Shown: in pieces, positions 1-12,359 of the stretch
How the letters are laid out: each line of letters begins with the position of its first letter
Position numbering within the stretch: position 1 is the stretch's first letter
NCBI RefSeq assembly: GCF_003945595.2
Contig: NW_024104294.1
Span: 563,001 to 627,000 of the forward strand
Length of the DNA: 64,000 nucleotides
Reading direction: 5' to 3'
Source of the DNA: Pipra filicauda
Lineage: Eukaryota > Chordata > Aves > Passeriformes > Pipridae
Made by a program: the position numbers and the translations under genes
The notes under the pieces: generated by a model
The model's database searches: none
Told to the model about the DNA's origin: nothing
Seen by the model: the letters and a program-made list of their open reading frames with translations, nothing else

Positions 1-3000
1 TTACATTGTACATGTTTATTTGGGGGACATAAGAATTGCCAGAATAAAGAAGCAGGGGAGTGGTTAGTTTTGGAGAGGAAGGGCCTGGTTTCCACTGGTG
101 TCATCAGTCACTAGCAGTGCCACAGCTCCTATCCTGTGTCCTCACGGTGCCCTGTCCCCCTGCACCACCACAAAGCCCTGAACAGTGCTGGGAACTGGTG
201 TCCTATACCCACTTACACAACTACACTAAAAAGACAAACGTAGCACTGCATCTCCTCCCTTTTTGAATGGTATGGAGCCACTTCAGCATCGAGACATAAA
301 AAGCCTACTGTGAAGAAGTATTGAGGATCACCAGTAAAAAAGTAACACATCCCCATGTGTTCACACAGTCCTGTACAACCTTACAGTGGGAGCCACATGA
401 AGCCAAGAGGTCAGACAGGGCTTGGGGAGTGGGAGAGGTATGGGCTGCAGTACCCTCCGTATTCTTGGCCACTCTTCAGTCACTTCCCACCACACACATT
501 AATGTGCATGATTAGTGCTCTTGCAGCCTTTGCATGCAGATAATGAGTTCAAAACCCTGCATTAGAACATCATCTCTTCCATGACTCCCTCAATCACACA
601 CACCCCCTTGAGTTACCTGACTGCCTTTCCTGCCCAGACAGAGCTAATAACACTCACCCAGAACTGCTTCCCCTTGGCAGGAACCACTTGTGTCACACGT
701 CCTGGATCAGTAGGGACACTCTCTGCACTTGGCCTAATTAGATGTAACAGAGGAGGAGACAAAATCCAATCCATGTGTTTGGGTCCTCCTCTTAGTGGAA
801 CATGACCAGTTCCACACTGACCTGCTGACCCCCCACCCAACAGCACTGGTCCTGAACAGCCTCTGGAGCTTTAACAATTCCCTGGGTGCTTCCACACTCC
901 CCTCCCCAAACACGTGAAGTCTGGCTGGGGCTGTGGGTAGGGCTTTGTTTTCTTGCCCAGATGGTTTACAGGGCTGCCTTTCTTTGCTCCCTTGCATTTG
1001 CACGCACTGGGCATCCCTGGGTGTGCGAGTGGCGTGGGAGTTTCAATGAGAGAGATTTACTGTAGAGATAAAAAGAATCCTGTTTGACATCACAGACTTG
1101 ATGATGATTTTCAGCAGTATTTCCTCATGATTTAAGTTGTACTGGAACACTTTTCATAGAGAATGGATTTTCATTCCATTACTTTCATAAAGGATTTCAA
1201 TAAATCTCTTGAAATTTAAAACACATATGGAAGTGTTATCAGTGAAAAAGTAAATCCTATACTTGTCTACCATGCCTTCTACCTGACTAGAGGTGGCATG
1301 AGGATGTTCAGATTTTGTCAGGTAGCTTTACAACTACACTATGAAATGATAAAGGCACTTAATGGTTTCTTTATTTCAGTTTTTCATGCTGGCATTATAT
1401 GGAAGTTTCATGTAAGCTGTGCCTACGCATTGACACAACATTGTTCAAATGTACACATGTAATTCTGTAACATATCAACAAAATTCCCAGATACATGAAG
1501 CCTTTAGACCACAAACGTGGCAAGAGCACTGAGAAAGGAAAGCATATTTTTCACCACATGTTTTCAGCAGAATCAAGGGCCATGACTCAGTTTCCCTTCA
1601 GTCTTTTGGAACACAAAAGACCCTGGTTTGCAAGTTGAGCAATAAAACAGACTCAAGTCCCACACCACCACAATGAGCCCTTCATTAGTTGGCACTTCCC
1701 ATCAGACTGTTAAAGGGGACACAGGTTTACCAAACAGCTAATCCTTGATAATGAAAGGTTTCCAACAAAGCTGCCTTTCCAGGGAGTCTGGGCACTTTCA
1801 CATTAGCAACAAGTGAATAGACAAAATGGTTCAGGAAATGTGCCAAACAGTAGCTCATGAGTTGAAACACAAAGACCTGCAGTCTTCAGGGAGCTAAAGA
1901 AAGAATACAGTAGTGTTTTGAGTTGTTTCTTGTCACCATAATTACTTTCTTCTTCACTTTATTTCATATTATTTAATGAACAGTCTTCAAACTATAGAAT
2001 ATATATACACCTGTCCCTTAAATTTCATTTGCAAATACAAATCAGTCTCTGCAGTGGCATATCCCACTCTCCATGTGAGTCAGGTTGCCTCTCTTTGCTG
2101 TGGGCCTCTTCTGGACATGTGCCACTTTTCTTACCAGCAGTCCTATGCAACTGTAACACCATCGACAGCCACCCCTTCATTTCCTCAGGGTTTTGTTTAG
2201 TTTGATATTTAACAAGCCAACAATTGGATCTTTTCCTTCAGGGGTCTATTTTAAGAAGGCTTTGTTTAATCAAATGCAATTAGGCATTTAAGATCCAAGA
2301 TAAGTATTTTTCCTTTAGAATAGTAAAGGCAATGCATATTATTTGGATTTAGACAAAGAATGTGAGGATTAACACAAAAACATTAAATATAAGGTTATGG
2401 AAACAGCTTTTCTTTTTGACAGAAGGACACAGCAAAACAAATTCAGGGTGGCTGAAGAACCAGTTCACAAGGACAGAGAAGCTGTAGGGTGGACAGGTTT
2501 GGGTATGGAAGTACAAGGTGTATATAACCCTGAGCACAGTGGAGCCCTGGAAGGGACTGTGTCACCTTTGTTCATCTTCCCTGCAAGTGGTGAGGGGAGC
2601 AGGAGGACAGCACAGCTGGTGTGTGCTGTACCTTCCCATAAAAGAGAGCAACACACTTCAGCGTGCAGAAAGCAGTTCTGACCACTCCTGACTTACCCAT
2701 CTATCCTTTTATTTTTTCTCTCCAAGGGAATATGAAGTACTGTAAATTCACTGGGAGCACCTGTGCCTCAGTTTTGTGTACCTGATGGGGCAGAGAAAGG
2801 GAGCTTGTTGGGAAAAAGATAAGTGGTGTAACTCAGCACTGAAAACCCTCAAGACAGAACTAGGCTGACACCTGACGGTTCAAGTCTGAGGACGGGGACA
2901 CTACTGCTCAGGCTAGTTTGCTCACAGGCTACTCTCCTTCCTATGGCAGTCACTTTGAAGAAGGAGCTTTTATGTCGACACTCTAATGCTGCTTCTAATC

Positions 3001-6000
3001 ACTTTACATTCCAGCAGAATTAGCCAGATCACAAGTTCAGCTCCGAAGGTCCCCGGCCGTGCTGCCGAAGGGCTTCCCTCCGCCTGGGTGCCGACGGCCA
3101 GCAGAGGGCAAGCTGCCCCTGCTCCATTTCCTTCAAAAACAACTGAAGAAATAACGGTTTTGGACTGAGCTGGGGCTGGGGGGAAGGCAGTAACCCGCCA
3201 GAGTTGGAAAAGAAAGATGAACCACACATAAGTGCCCCTCCAAATCAGGCTCCTGGAATAACCCTATTTCAACCCACATAGTCCATTAGCTTTCTAAGAC
3301 AACATTCTTGTGAAATAAAGGTTGCAAACCTCATTTTTTATTTCCTAAACTAAGTCACTAAGTCTTGCAGCGAATGGGTACCAATGAGATCTACTTGAAG
3401 CTGTAAGTACTGAAAGTCTGCAATCTCTGCAGGATGCACAAGAGGGTTTTGTGCTGAGTGACCAACCGTAACATGGTGCTGGTGAGGATGTGAGGCTTTG
3501 CCAGGAAGCACAGCCACTTTGCCAAGAAAGCTCCAGCTTGTGGGGCAGGTCACTTAGGTGACAGTCTGCTTTTGTAGCAATTCGTTGACTTCTGGGCTGA
3601 ACAGGACCCATCATCTTGCTGGACATTTCCTACTGTCCCGGCACAGCCTGAGCTTGCTGCTCACTCCCCACAGTGAGAGGGGACTGCCCTGTCTGGGCAA
3701 CAGAGAACAGCCAGGACAGTGCACTCAGTGGCATCCAACCTGCTGCTTTGGAGATGCTCACCCTGAGCATTCCAACTGTTTCCTACTGTGTCCATCAGTG
3801 AGAGGGTCAACCTTACCAGCAACCACAGAGGCATGTCTGCTTCCTCTCCAGGCTATCCATCTTTTTCCCAGAGCCTTATCAACTCCTCAGGTGAGCCTCA
3901 CAACCCTTTCTCTGTGAGCTCTTTCTGTAAAGTGCTTGGGACTCATGTTGGAAACACCTTTCAACTCCACATCCCCGTATCCCTTTGTTCCCATCCATGA
4001 GGGCACAGTAGCATTTGCAAACAAAGAGCTGGAATGTCTCCATGACAGAGATGTACAAAATTGCATTAGTGCTTTGACAGAGGATAAATTGGGTAGCTCA
4101 GCCTGGTTGAGAACAACCCACATTCCAACAAAGATGAGTATACCCTTGCCTTAAAAGTACAAGGCAAATAAATGAAACTTGGGTCTCAATTCTTGTCTAC
4201 TTATGGAGGGACCATATAAATCACTCTGAAGATGTAAGGACTATGTCTGAGCAAAGAATGTAAAATAAGGCTTACCATCAGAGCAGTGTGATTTCTACAG
4301 CTCTTAAAGCTATCTGAAGTTGAACATTTGCCATATTGGAGTCCTCTCTTCTTTGTTTATTTGTTACAGTAAACTAATTGAACCAAAGAAGTTATATCAT
4401 TTTCTTTCTTGGACTAAATGAATAGATACTCTTCATTTGCATTTGGCAGGCTGACACAGACCATTCACCAGTTTTGACAGATATTGCATATAATGGTCTC
4501 GTTTTTGTTCAGCTCCACTGTCTAAATATTGAAAGAGTCTTTACACATTACACTCTGTTACTGAAAGACAAAAGCTAAACTGTAACTGAGGTTTCACATC
4601 TATGCAGCACCTCTGTGTTCTGCTAAACAATAGTTCATTCCACAAGAGGCAGAACTGATGAAGCCTGGCTTCCTATGGACTTTTGTCCCCTAATATACTC
4701 TTTCTCACTGGATTCACTGTTCCCACCCATAAATGCTGACTGGCCAGTTGGGGCTTGTTCCCTCAGTAAGAGCACCTTGTTTACTTAACTGCCAGTTCTT
4801 ATGAAACTTGAAGGAAGCTTTGATACTTCTACCTCTCTTTTATATTTGGTTAAAAACTCTCAGCAGTTTCAAAAGGTACATGCAGGGGGACAGACAGACA
4901 TAGACCTCTCATTTCTGTAGGAATTAAACTAAAAACTTACTAAAAAGTGATTCTTCAAGTTCTTCAGGACTGCAAAAGATCATCCTTCACCATTTCAGAA
5001 GTCAGAGTGTTAACTCTGATACCGGGTACAGCTGCATTCCCCCATTGCCCACTTCGGGATAGTGAGGAGTCCCAGTAACCCATTCCTTTCACAGCTATGA
5101 TGGCAGCAGAAGTTGAGTTTCCATGGACTGGTAGGTTTGTAAGGACAGAAACACACACCCTCCAGGACACAGGTTTTGATAAAAAGTATTCCAACCCCAC
5201 ACAGTAAACAAAAAAAACCTACGAAACTCTGCACACTCAAACACTTTCAACGAGTGTCGAGCAATGACTGGGAAGTCTGACAGAGCAGAAAGTGGTGTAC
5301 AGCCACCTGTAAAGTGTGTGTGCTGTGCTTAGTATGGCAGTTAGAAAGGCTGGGCAGTGGCCATTTTAAGTACATAATACCTTAAGCTAAGAATGGGAAT
5401 GGGAAATCACAGGATTCTTAGGGATTCTCTTTGTCAAATGACTGAAGGAGTTAACTTTATACACCTTCATGTGTTTTCTGCAGTGTCTGTTGCACTACCA
5501 CATTCTGAATTTCTTTGTTACACAGATGTGCTGCAGACACTGGCGTGGAATGAATAAACATCCAGAAGGTATAAAAAGTATGAGCATGGTCACCAAGTAC
5601 AGTCTTATTGCAGCAGAACCTTCCAGGTCAGTGTTGCAATGTGGTGACATCAATTGTTGTAACAAAATGGCTCAACAATGACATAGATCGAGGACTTCTG
5701 AATTACTTTCTATCCTTCAAAATGTTTTCATCTGGATAGTGATATTAATCCCGGTTTCCTGATATATCTCATGCTGTGCACTATACCAGAAGGGTTTAAT
5801 GGACTGTAAATCTATGTCTGGAAAGCAGATTCCCCATTCTCTCTGCAACATAAGATAGTTGCTGCAGCACTCTTGCTACAAACAAGTAAATACCATTTGA
5901 AATGTCCGCCTTAGCAATTCATCCTCCAAGGCCCAGGTTTTCCTTATTATAATTTGAAGTACCTCATATATTTTTACATGCTGGGTACAGTATAAAGTCT

Positions 6001-8924
6001 CAGAAAAAAGTTTCTCTGGGAAAATGGTGAAAATAGTAGTTTCATAGTTCCATATATTTGACTTTAAAAGCAATATATCCTGCAGAATAAGCATCTTAAT
6101 TATGATCCTGAATCTGCACTAAGAGACCCCAGTGGGTATGAAATTTCACCTAACCAAGAAATTTCCTGAATTTCATTCCTCACTGTCTCCACTTCCCTGA
6201 ATGCAAACCCTAGGCCAATTTTAGTCTTATTTTAAAGGGAAACTGAAGCTAATAATCTTGAGTCACTGAGGCAGCCAGTAGAAATCATAGGATACACACA
6301 CAGTGCAGTCATACTGCCCAGCATCCTGATTTGCAATGGACTCTGCTATCTAAACCCAAAGCCAGTAGACAAATTCTGATTTGAAATCATACTGGATCGG
6401 GTAAAACACCTGATGGGACCACAACTTCCCCAGGGATCTTTCACTTTGTCACCCGAAAGAAGACAGGAACTGAGTTCAAGCAACAAGAAATAAGAGTTTT
6501 GGCTTCCAGGTTAGCACAGCATTGAGGGGCTGAGGGATCTCTAAGCCATGCATTTTAAGCTCACTGAGGGACACTGAGATGGAAAAATGAACAAGCTGCA
6601 CTCTGTACTCAGTCTTTAGAGAGTGAGAAAACCACCACCAGAAGCAGGCACTACCATGAAGGAAGTATCTTTCCAAGCATCCCAATGCTCTTTACATAGT
6701 GCCTGGCACAGCCACAAACAGAGGGGTCAACACTGATGTAAGATGGGGAGACTGAAATCGTGGCACTTCACTCCCACGCTGAACCCAGAGGAGCTCCTGG
6801 GCCAGGGTCACCCACAACTGGAGCTCCTGTTTGCATACCCTGCAATGAGGGGGAACAGGTCACAAATGCCTGAAGGAATCCAGGGCAGCAATGTGTGAAG
6901 AAAGTAAGCTCTATGCTCCCCTGACTGGCCATGGGCCCAGGGGTTTACAAGCCACTTTCTATAGAAAGTGAGTCTGTGCACCAGGCAGGCAAAGAGGACA
7001 CTGCATAGAAACAGTGACAGCAAAACAAGAGGCTGCAGCGATGCAAGCTCAGATGTCATGCTGTAAACAGGGGCTTACTGTTGAACACATCTGCCTTTAT
7101 CTACTACTATGAATGGATGCCAAGGAAAAGCCTGGGTCTGAGTCAATCCAAACTGAAAATACCTATAGGAAATAATATTCTGGACTGCTTTCAATCTTTG
7201 GGATTCATTCATTCCTAAAATAAAGGATAGACAATATATGAGTGTTAGGTTATCTGCATTCAGCTCTTTGCTCTGCCTCAGACTTTCTGAATGACCTTGA
7301 GCAAATAACTCACTGCATCTACCCCTCACCCTCCTTTGGCTACATCACAAAAAGATACTGGAACACTGAATGCATGGAGAAGGCACTCAGACACCATGGT
7401 GATAAGTTCCATGCAAAAAAAGTTCTATGCAAAGAAGTACAGGCATATTTAAAGAAAAAGATAATGCTGTCCTGACTCACTATAAACTGCATGCTCTCCT
7501 GAAAGGTCACCTCCTCCAAGCTGTTTCTTTTTTTCTCTTTACCAAAAAAAATTGCAAATTAACAAATATTTCTTTTCATCATTCCCTTTTCCTTCTTTGC
7601 AAAGGACATAGTCATCTTCTAAGTGCTGCTTTACACTGAAAGTTGAAACAAGTTATCAGAAAGCTAATGGTGAATTTATTATATACCGATGTGTTACAAC
7701 GCCATGTTGAAATTCAGTTTGACCAATGACACAAACTCATTCTCCTGACTGCAGATCAAGTATCTGAGCAGAATAACCTTTGCAGGCAACAGTTCCACCT
7801 GTCGTATACCAAGAAACACATACCACCAGTGTAGTCTTTCTACAAGAGCCTTTGAAGTACCAGAATGAAAGCAAGTTCTAACTGCAGGCAAATGAATACA
7901 GATTCTATCTTTGCTTTCAGAGCTTGCACTGACAGGGAGTAGAGAATAACCAACATTGCACTTCCTCAGCTCAGAAGAAAATACTTGGCACAACTCCAAG
8001 ATGGAAGGCAAGAGAGATCTGTAGCACCTTTGTAACCACAATTCAGGCTACAAACACACAAGGCAGATTACTCAGTGGGCCTTTTTACTGGTATTTAATC
8101 AAAGACAGTGTCTGATAACGCAGGGCAAGAGCTCACCTCTATCCAGTAGAGATATATTTCATTTATAAAGGGAAATGCTGACATTTGCACAAACAGTTCC
8201 CACAATCTGCTGCCTTTGAGCAAGGATTACTGAAAATACTTTCTGACCAGTCCTTTTAAAGGTAAGTACACAACAGTGTAAGAGTATGTACAGTGTAACA
8301 GGATGTAACATATGTACACAATATACCTGCTGCAAAAGACTGCATGGTCTTCCATTCAGTTCTGGATGCTGGAGTTTTATTACTTCCAGATTGTAATATA
8401 TTAAGGTTTTCTATGGAGTCCTGTAATAAAAGAAGGTCCATATGGGTTCAGTGGCTGTAGGTATCTCCAATATGAAAAGACTCACTGATTCAACCCCGCA
8501 CCACAACAGTCTGAGAAGTCTGCAGCCACTGACCTACAGCTGCTCTGAGAATCTGCTTAGCCCAAAATATCAGCCGTAACTTTATATCTGTGTTCCTTAA
8601 GGGAGGGATTTTAAAAAAATTCAGGAACAACATTGTCACAAAAGTTTTCTTGGTCTTTCAAAATTTTATTCTACACTCATGACTTCCAAAGGATACCTCA
8701 TTTATTACACTGCAGATATGAACTGTGCTCTACCCCTGCCACTTGTGGAGGTCAGTCCTACAGTTAGTTCATCTGCATGACCACACTGACATGGGATTTT
8801 ACAAAAAGTCTTTGCACAGTTCATCTCAGTGTTCTCCTTCCATGTTTGCTGCCAAGACAGAAACACATACTTTTTCTCCACAAAAAAACATGCTTGAAAC
8901 AAATGCAAGATTCTCAAGTTCAAC
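1..8924. other. non-coding stretch, no gene recognised
   Basis: Mixed-composition DNA with only short chance ORFs on both strands, none resembling a protein family I know. A small CpG-bearing patch sits at about 3,030-3,115, where seven or eight CpGs fall within some 85 bases; elsewhere CpG is scarce, as expected for methylated vertebrate DNA. A splice-bounded open segment on the minus strand at 658-733 is discussed in the findings. A minus-strand AATAAA lies at 15-20. No interspersed repeat could be recognised by eye; old, diverged elements would be missed. Confidence 0.55.
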
Positions 8925-8948
8925 ATAATAATAATAATAATAATAATA
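8925..8948. repeat. (ATA)8 trinucleotide microsatellite
   Basis: Eight uninterrupted ATA/AAT units run directly into a short CA-rich stretch. A perfect trinucleotide run of this length is expected to vary in length between individuals. It encodes an asparagine run in one plus-strand frame, which is an artefact of the repeat and not a gene. Confidence 0.97.
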
Positions 8949-11900
8949 CACACTTGGACACCATTATGAGATCTTTCTTTTCTATCATGTTAACTGTCCC
9001 TGTGTACTAGTAGGCATAATCAGCCTAATGAAAAATCCAGAAGGAAAAATGTGAGTGCACTCTGTGATTAAATTTTATTGGCTTCAGGGGCATTTCACAT
9101 CTCTGAAGTGTTTCACAAAGATGTCACTACTCTTTAACCCACTGGCTGTCACTGCAGCCCCAAGAGGACTCTGCTTCTCTCAGAACTCACTACATCCCAA
9201 AGCACAAGTGGAAAGGAGATACAGAGGACAGATACTCGTGCTACATCAGAAAAATTTGCTGGTGATTGGAGTGAGCAGTGTGGTCCCAATACACTGACTT
9301 AGGTCCATCAGTAGCTATAGCTAGAAACACATTAAATTCACTATTTCCCTCTAGGACTGCAGTGATTGCTACAGGGTAATGTAAATATAAATGGGACAGG
9401 AAGGTTCTGCCTAATAGAAGAATAGGAACAGCAGCTCTCTGTTAAGATTTCCTTTGTAATACACCAATAATATCCTCTGACCGAGGCATAAGATTAGTCC
9501 TCACTTCATCCTTTAAGTACATCTCAGGTGTGTTAAAGACAGCTGGAAGACAAACTGGGTGTAAATGATATTGGGCCCAAGCTTATTACAAAATTGGATC
9601 TGGGAGATCCTCTCCCTTCAGTAGCAACACAGCTTCTTTTCAGACAGTAGCAAAACCACTAATGCCAGTGGGCTGACAACTGGCACCGAAAGGAAGTGCT
9701 TCCTGACAAAGAGGATGGCATGTGGAGTCACTGTTCTGCTATGCCAGGGACAGCTCCTCTCTGTCAGCTGAGGAACTGTCTCCATTGTCCACTTTAACTC
9801 CCGACTTACACTTCAAACAAACTTTCTCTGGCAGGCAGACAGATCCATTGTGTCACATGCCTTGATCAGGAAGACAGGGAGCTGACAGGAAACCCCCTTG
9901 GCTAAACAAAGCCCAGTTAATGCCAGCTTGCCATTTTTGACATCCCTGTCATTGTCTCTCTGGTATGTGTTAGTAACTGGACAGGATCAAATTGCTGGCA
10001 ATGGTCACAGAGCTGGCTGCTGGAATAACCCTTGGAGACATGGGTTCAGTCATCAGTGCCTGACAAATCATGGACCAGTGTGAGATGCACCAATGCAAGG
10101 TGCCAACCAGGTATGGTCTGGGTATTGTTCCAGCAACAGTGAATACTGCCTTGCACTCCAGGAGCATTAGTGCATTCCCTGCCTTTCCATTCTCTGGTAA
10201 CACAGCACTTTGTATAAAATCAGAAGCAGACAGCAGGTCTGCTCTCCATGCACCGACAGCTCCTCCCTCGGTGCTAAGGGCAGGAGAAGGATGCTCACCT
10301 TCACTGAGTTAGTAACTTCTGCTGTGCTTTTACTTGCACTGTCGACTCTACTCCCATTCAGACAGAAGCCTGTAGCTTGGATTCAGTGGTGCCTTAAATC
10401 CAAGCTGAGAAGACACAAGCAGGATAAAGCTTGAGAGCCATTGACTTTCAATCTGCTTATTGCAAACAGAAAGCTGGACACTGAATCACTATCCATCAAG
10501 TGCAAGCTCAATTCTTCTGCTAATGTAGATGGTCACAACACAGTGCAGTTTCTGCTCTTTGGGCAGGGCGCTGACCTGAACTGGGTAGTGTCATGGAGAT
10601 AGGAATACAATTATTCTGTGCCAAATGCCTTTCTTTTACCCATCTGTCTCTAAGCTCCACCTGCGTGCTCCCCTCCTCTGAGACCTCTGACCTTGCCTTT
10701 TCGACCCGTAATCTCTGCTGTGACTGTTAATGTCATATTTACAACCAAAGTAACCAAATCAAATTAACCAAACAATTGGTTCAGTAACTCTTCTGTATGA
10801 GTCCTAATAAATTCAACTGTTTAGACTTGCATATTTATCTCACAGTTCTCTACTGCTGTATTGATGACTGAATACACCCTTAAGTGGACAACTCACATTT
10901 AAAAGGAGAGACTCTGTTATGATTTTTGCCAAACTCTCTTCAGGGTAGTGGGCAGGCATTGTGCCACACAAACCTCTCTGGCCTCCTCTCTTGTGTTAGA
11001 GGAGTTGGGTATGCTCTGAGCAAAGCTCACCAGCAAACAGGGGTTTGTGCCATGTTTTCACTTCTCCATGAGTCTCCCTGTTCATTTGCTTGTGAATAGC
11101 ATGGAATATGAAATCATGGCTCTCTCCTTCTGTGCAAGAGGTCAGAAAGGTCAGCTACAATTGTGCAAAGGATGTGGGTTTTTCCTTTGGTCACAGGAGA
11201 CCAAGGCTCAGTGTAAGTAATGCAACCTGCCTGAGTCAAATACAACAAACACTTCAAGAGCAACCATTAAAAATATCCCAGAAATTAAAAGTGTAAACCT
11301 GGTCTAAACAAAAATCTGGCAGTGAGGAAATCGCTTTCTTTCCAAAGAGTGTTTTGACAAACTATTCAGAGGCTGAAAGTGAACCTCATTTCCACCCCAG
11401 AACTCTGTCCTCTTGAGAGCCTGGGACGGGGGTAGAGGGGTAAAGGGAAGACTGAAAAGTGACACACACAGTGGGAGTAACCTTCCAGAGATAATCAATG
11501 GCTTCATAATGAGCAGCCGACTCTACTGAATATTGATTAGCCAGTGCTGGCAAGCTCTGCTCCGGGGAGGTCAGCACTCCTGCCAGCTGCCTTGTGTGAG
11601 CACAAAGGAGGCCTCAGCAAAAGGCAAATTGTAAATGGCAGGTTTTATATGAGAGGCACCATTCAGGCCCTCAGTAGAGGAAAAAAAACCCAAAGTATGG
11701 TCACTGCACAAGCAGGCACAAAGCAGCAGCAGTCCTGCTGATTTTCGTTATTACACTGTGCTACAAAGTGCAATCCTGGGTTTACCTTAATAAACTTGTT
11801 ATAAAGATTATCAGTTGCAAATGTGCAGATACCAGGAGTTGCCACAGGTTCTCTCCTTCCCTAACAGTTTCACAGACATGTGAAATGAGGTGCTTTCACA

Positions 11901-12323
11901 GACAGCTGCCCTCAGAAGCTTTGCCCAGTGTCACACCTCAGTCCATGGCAGGTGTAAGTACACATTTCAAGCTGGTACCATATGCTGGCCTAGGCCAGCT
12001 GTAAGCATAAGTCATGCACCTGAAGCAGCACAGCTGTGTGTCAGCACTCCATCCCTCCCACAGCACCATCTGATCTTACTGTCCCATTCAGTAACTGTGA
12101 TTTTAGCTTTTTAGTATTTTTAAAATATAAATAGTTAGATATTAATTTTATTATTACAGCCATTGGTAGATACACACAAAACTTATACTGCTGAGGAAAT
12201 TAGACATTAGTGACTAAAAGGATATCCTACCTTTTTTGAAGCAGAGAGTGTTTTCTCATAGGCTTTCTGTGGAAAGAGAAATTGTGACAGTCAGGGAAAA
12301 GAGATCTTGAAACTGTGTTCTTT
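8949..12323. other. non-coding stretch, no gene recognised
   Basis: AT-leaning unique-looking sequence. No exon, RNA gene or mobile element is convincingly supported. A minus-strand open segment with an excellent splice donor but a poor acceptor lies at 10,299-10,369 and is discussed in the findings. Confidence 0.5.
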
Positions 12324-12359
12324 AAAAGAAAAAAAAAAAGGAAGAAGAAAAGAAAAAAG
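12324..12359. repeat. A/G homopurine tract
   Basis: About 36 consecutive purines, mainly A with scattered G. This is a low-complexity polypurine tract. A second run of ten A residues lies further right at 12,779-12,788. No poly(A)-tailed insertion is recognisable upstream, so I read it as a simple repeat and not a retrotransposon tail. Confidence 0.9.

Noticed and set aside
7694..8041. Minus-strand 115-codon ORF rich in Leu and Cys
   Set aside because: Length is within the range expected by chance for a window this size, and no family, start context or splice logic supports it.
8705..9010. ORFs with Ile or Asn runs
   Set aside because: Generated by the ATA microsatellite.
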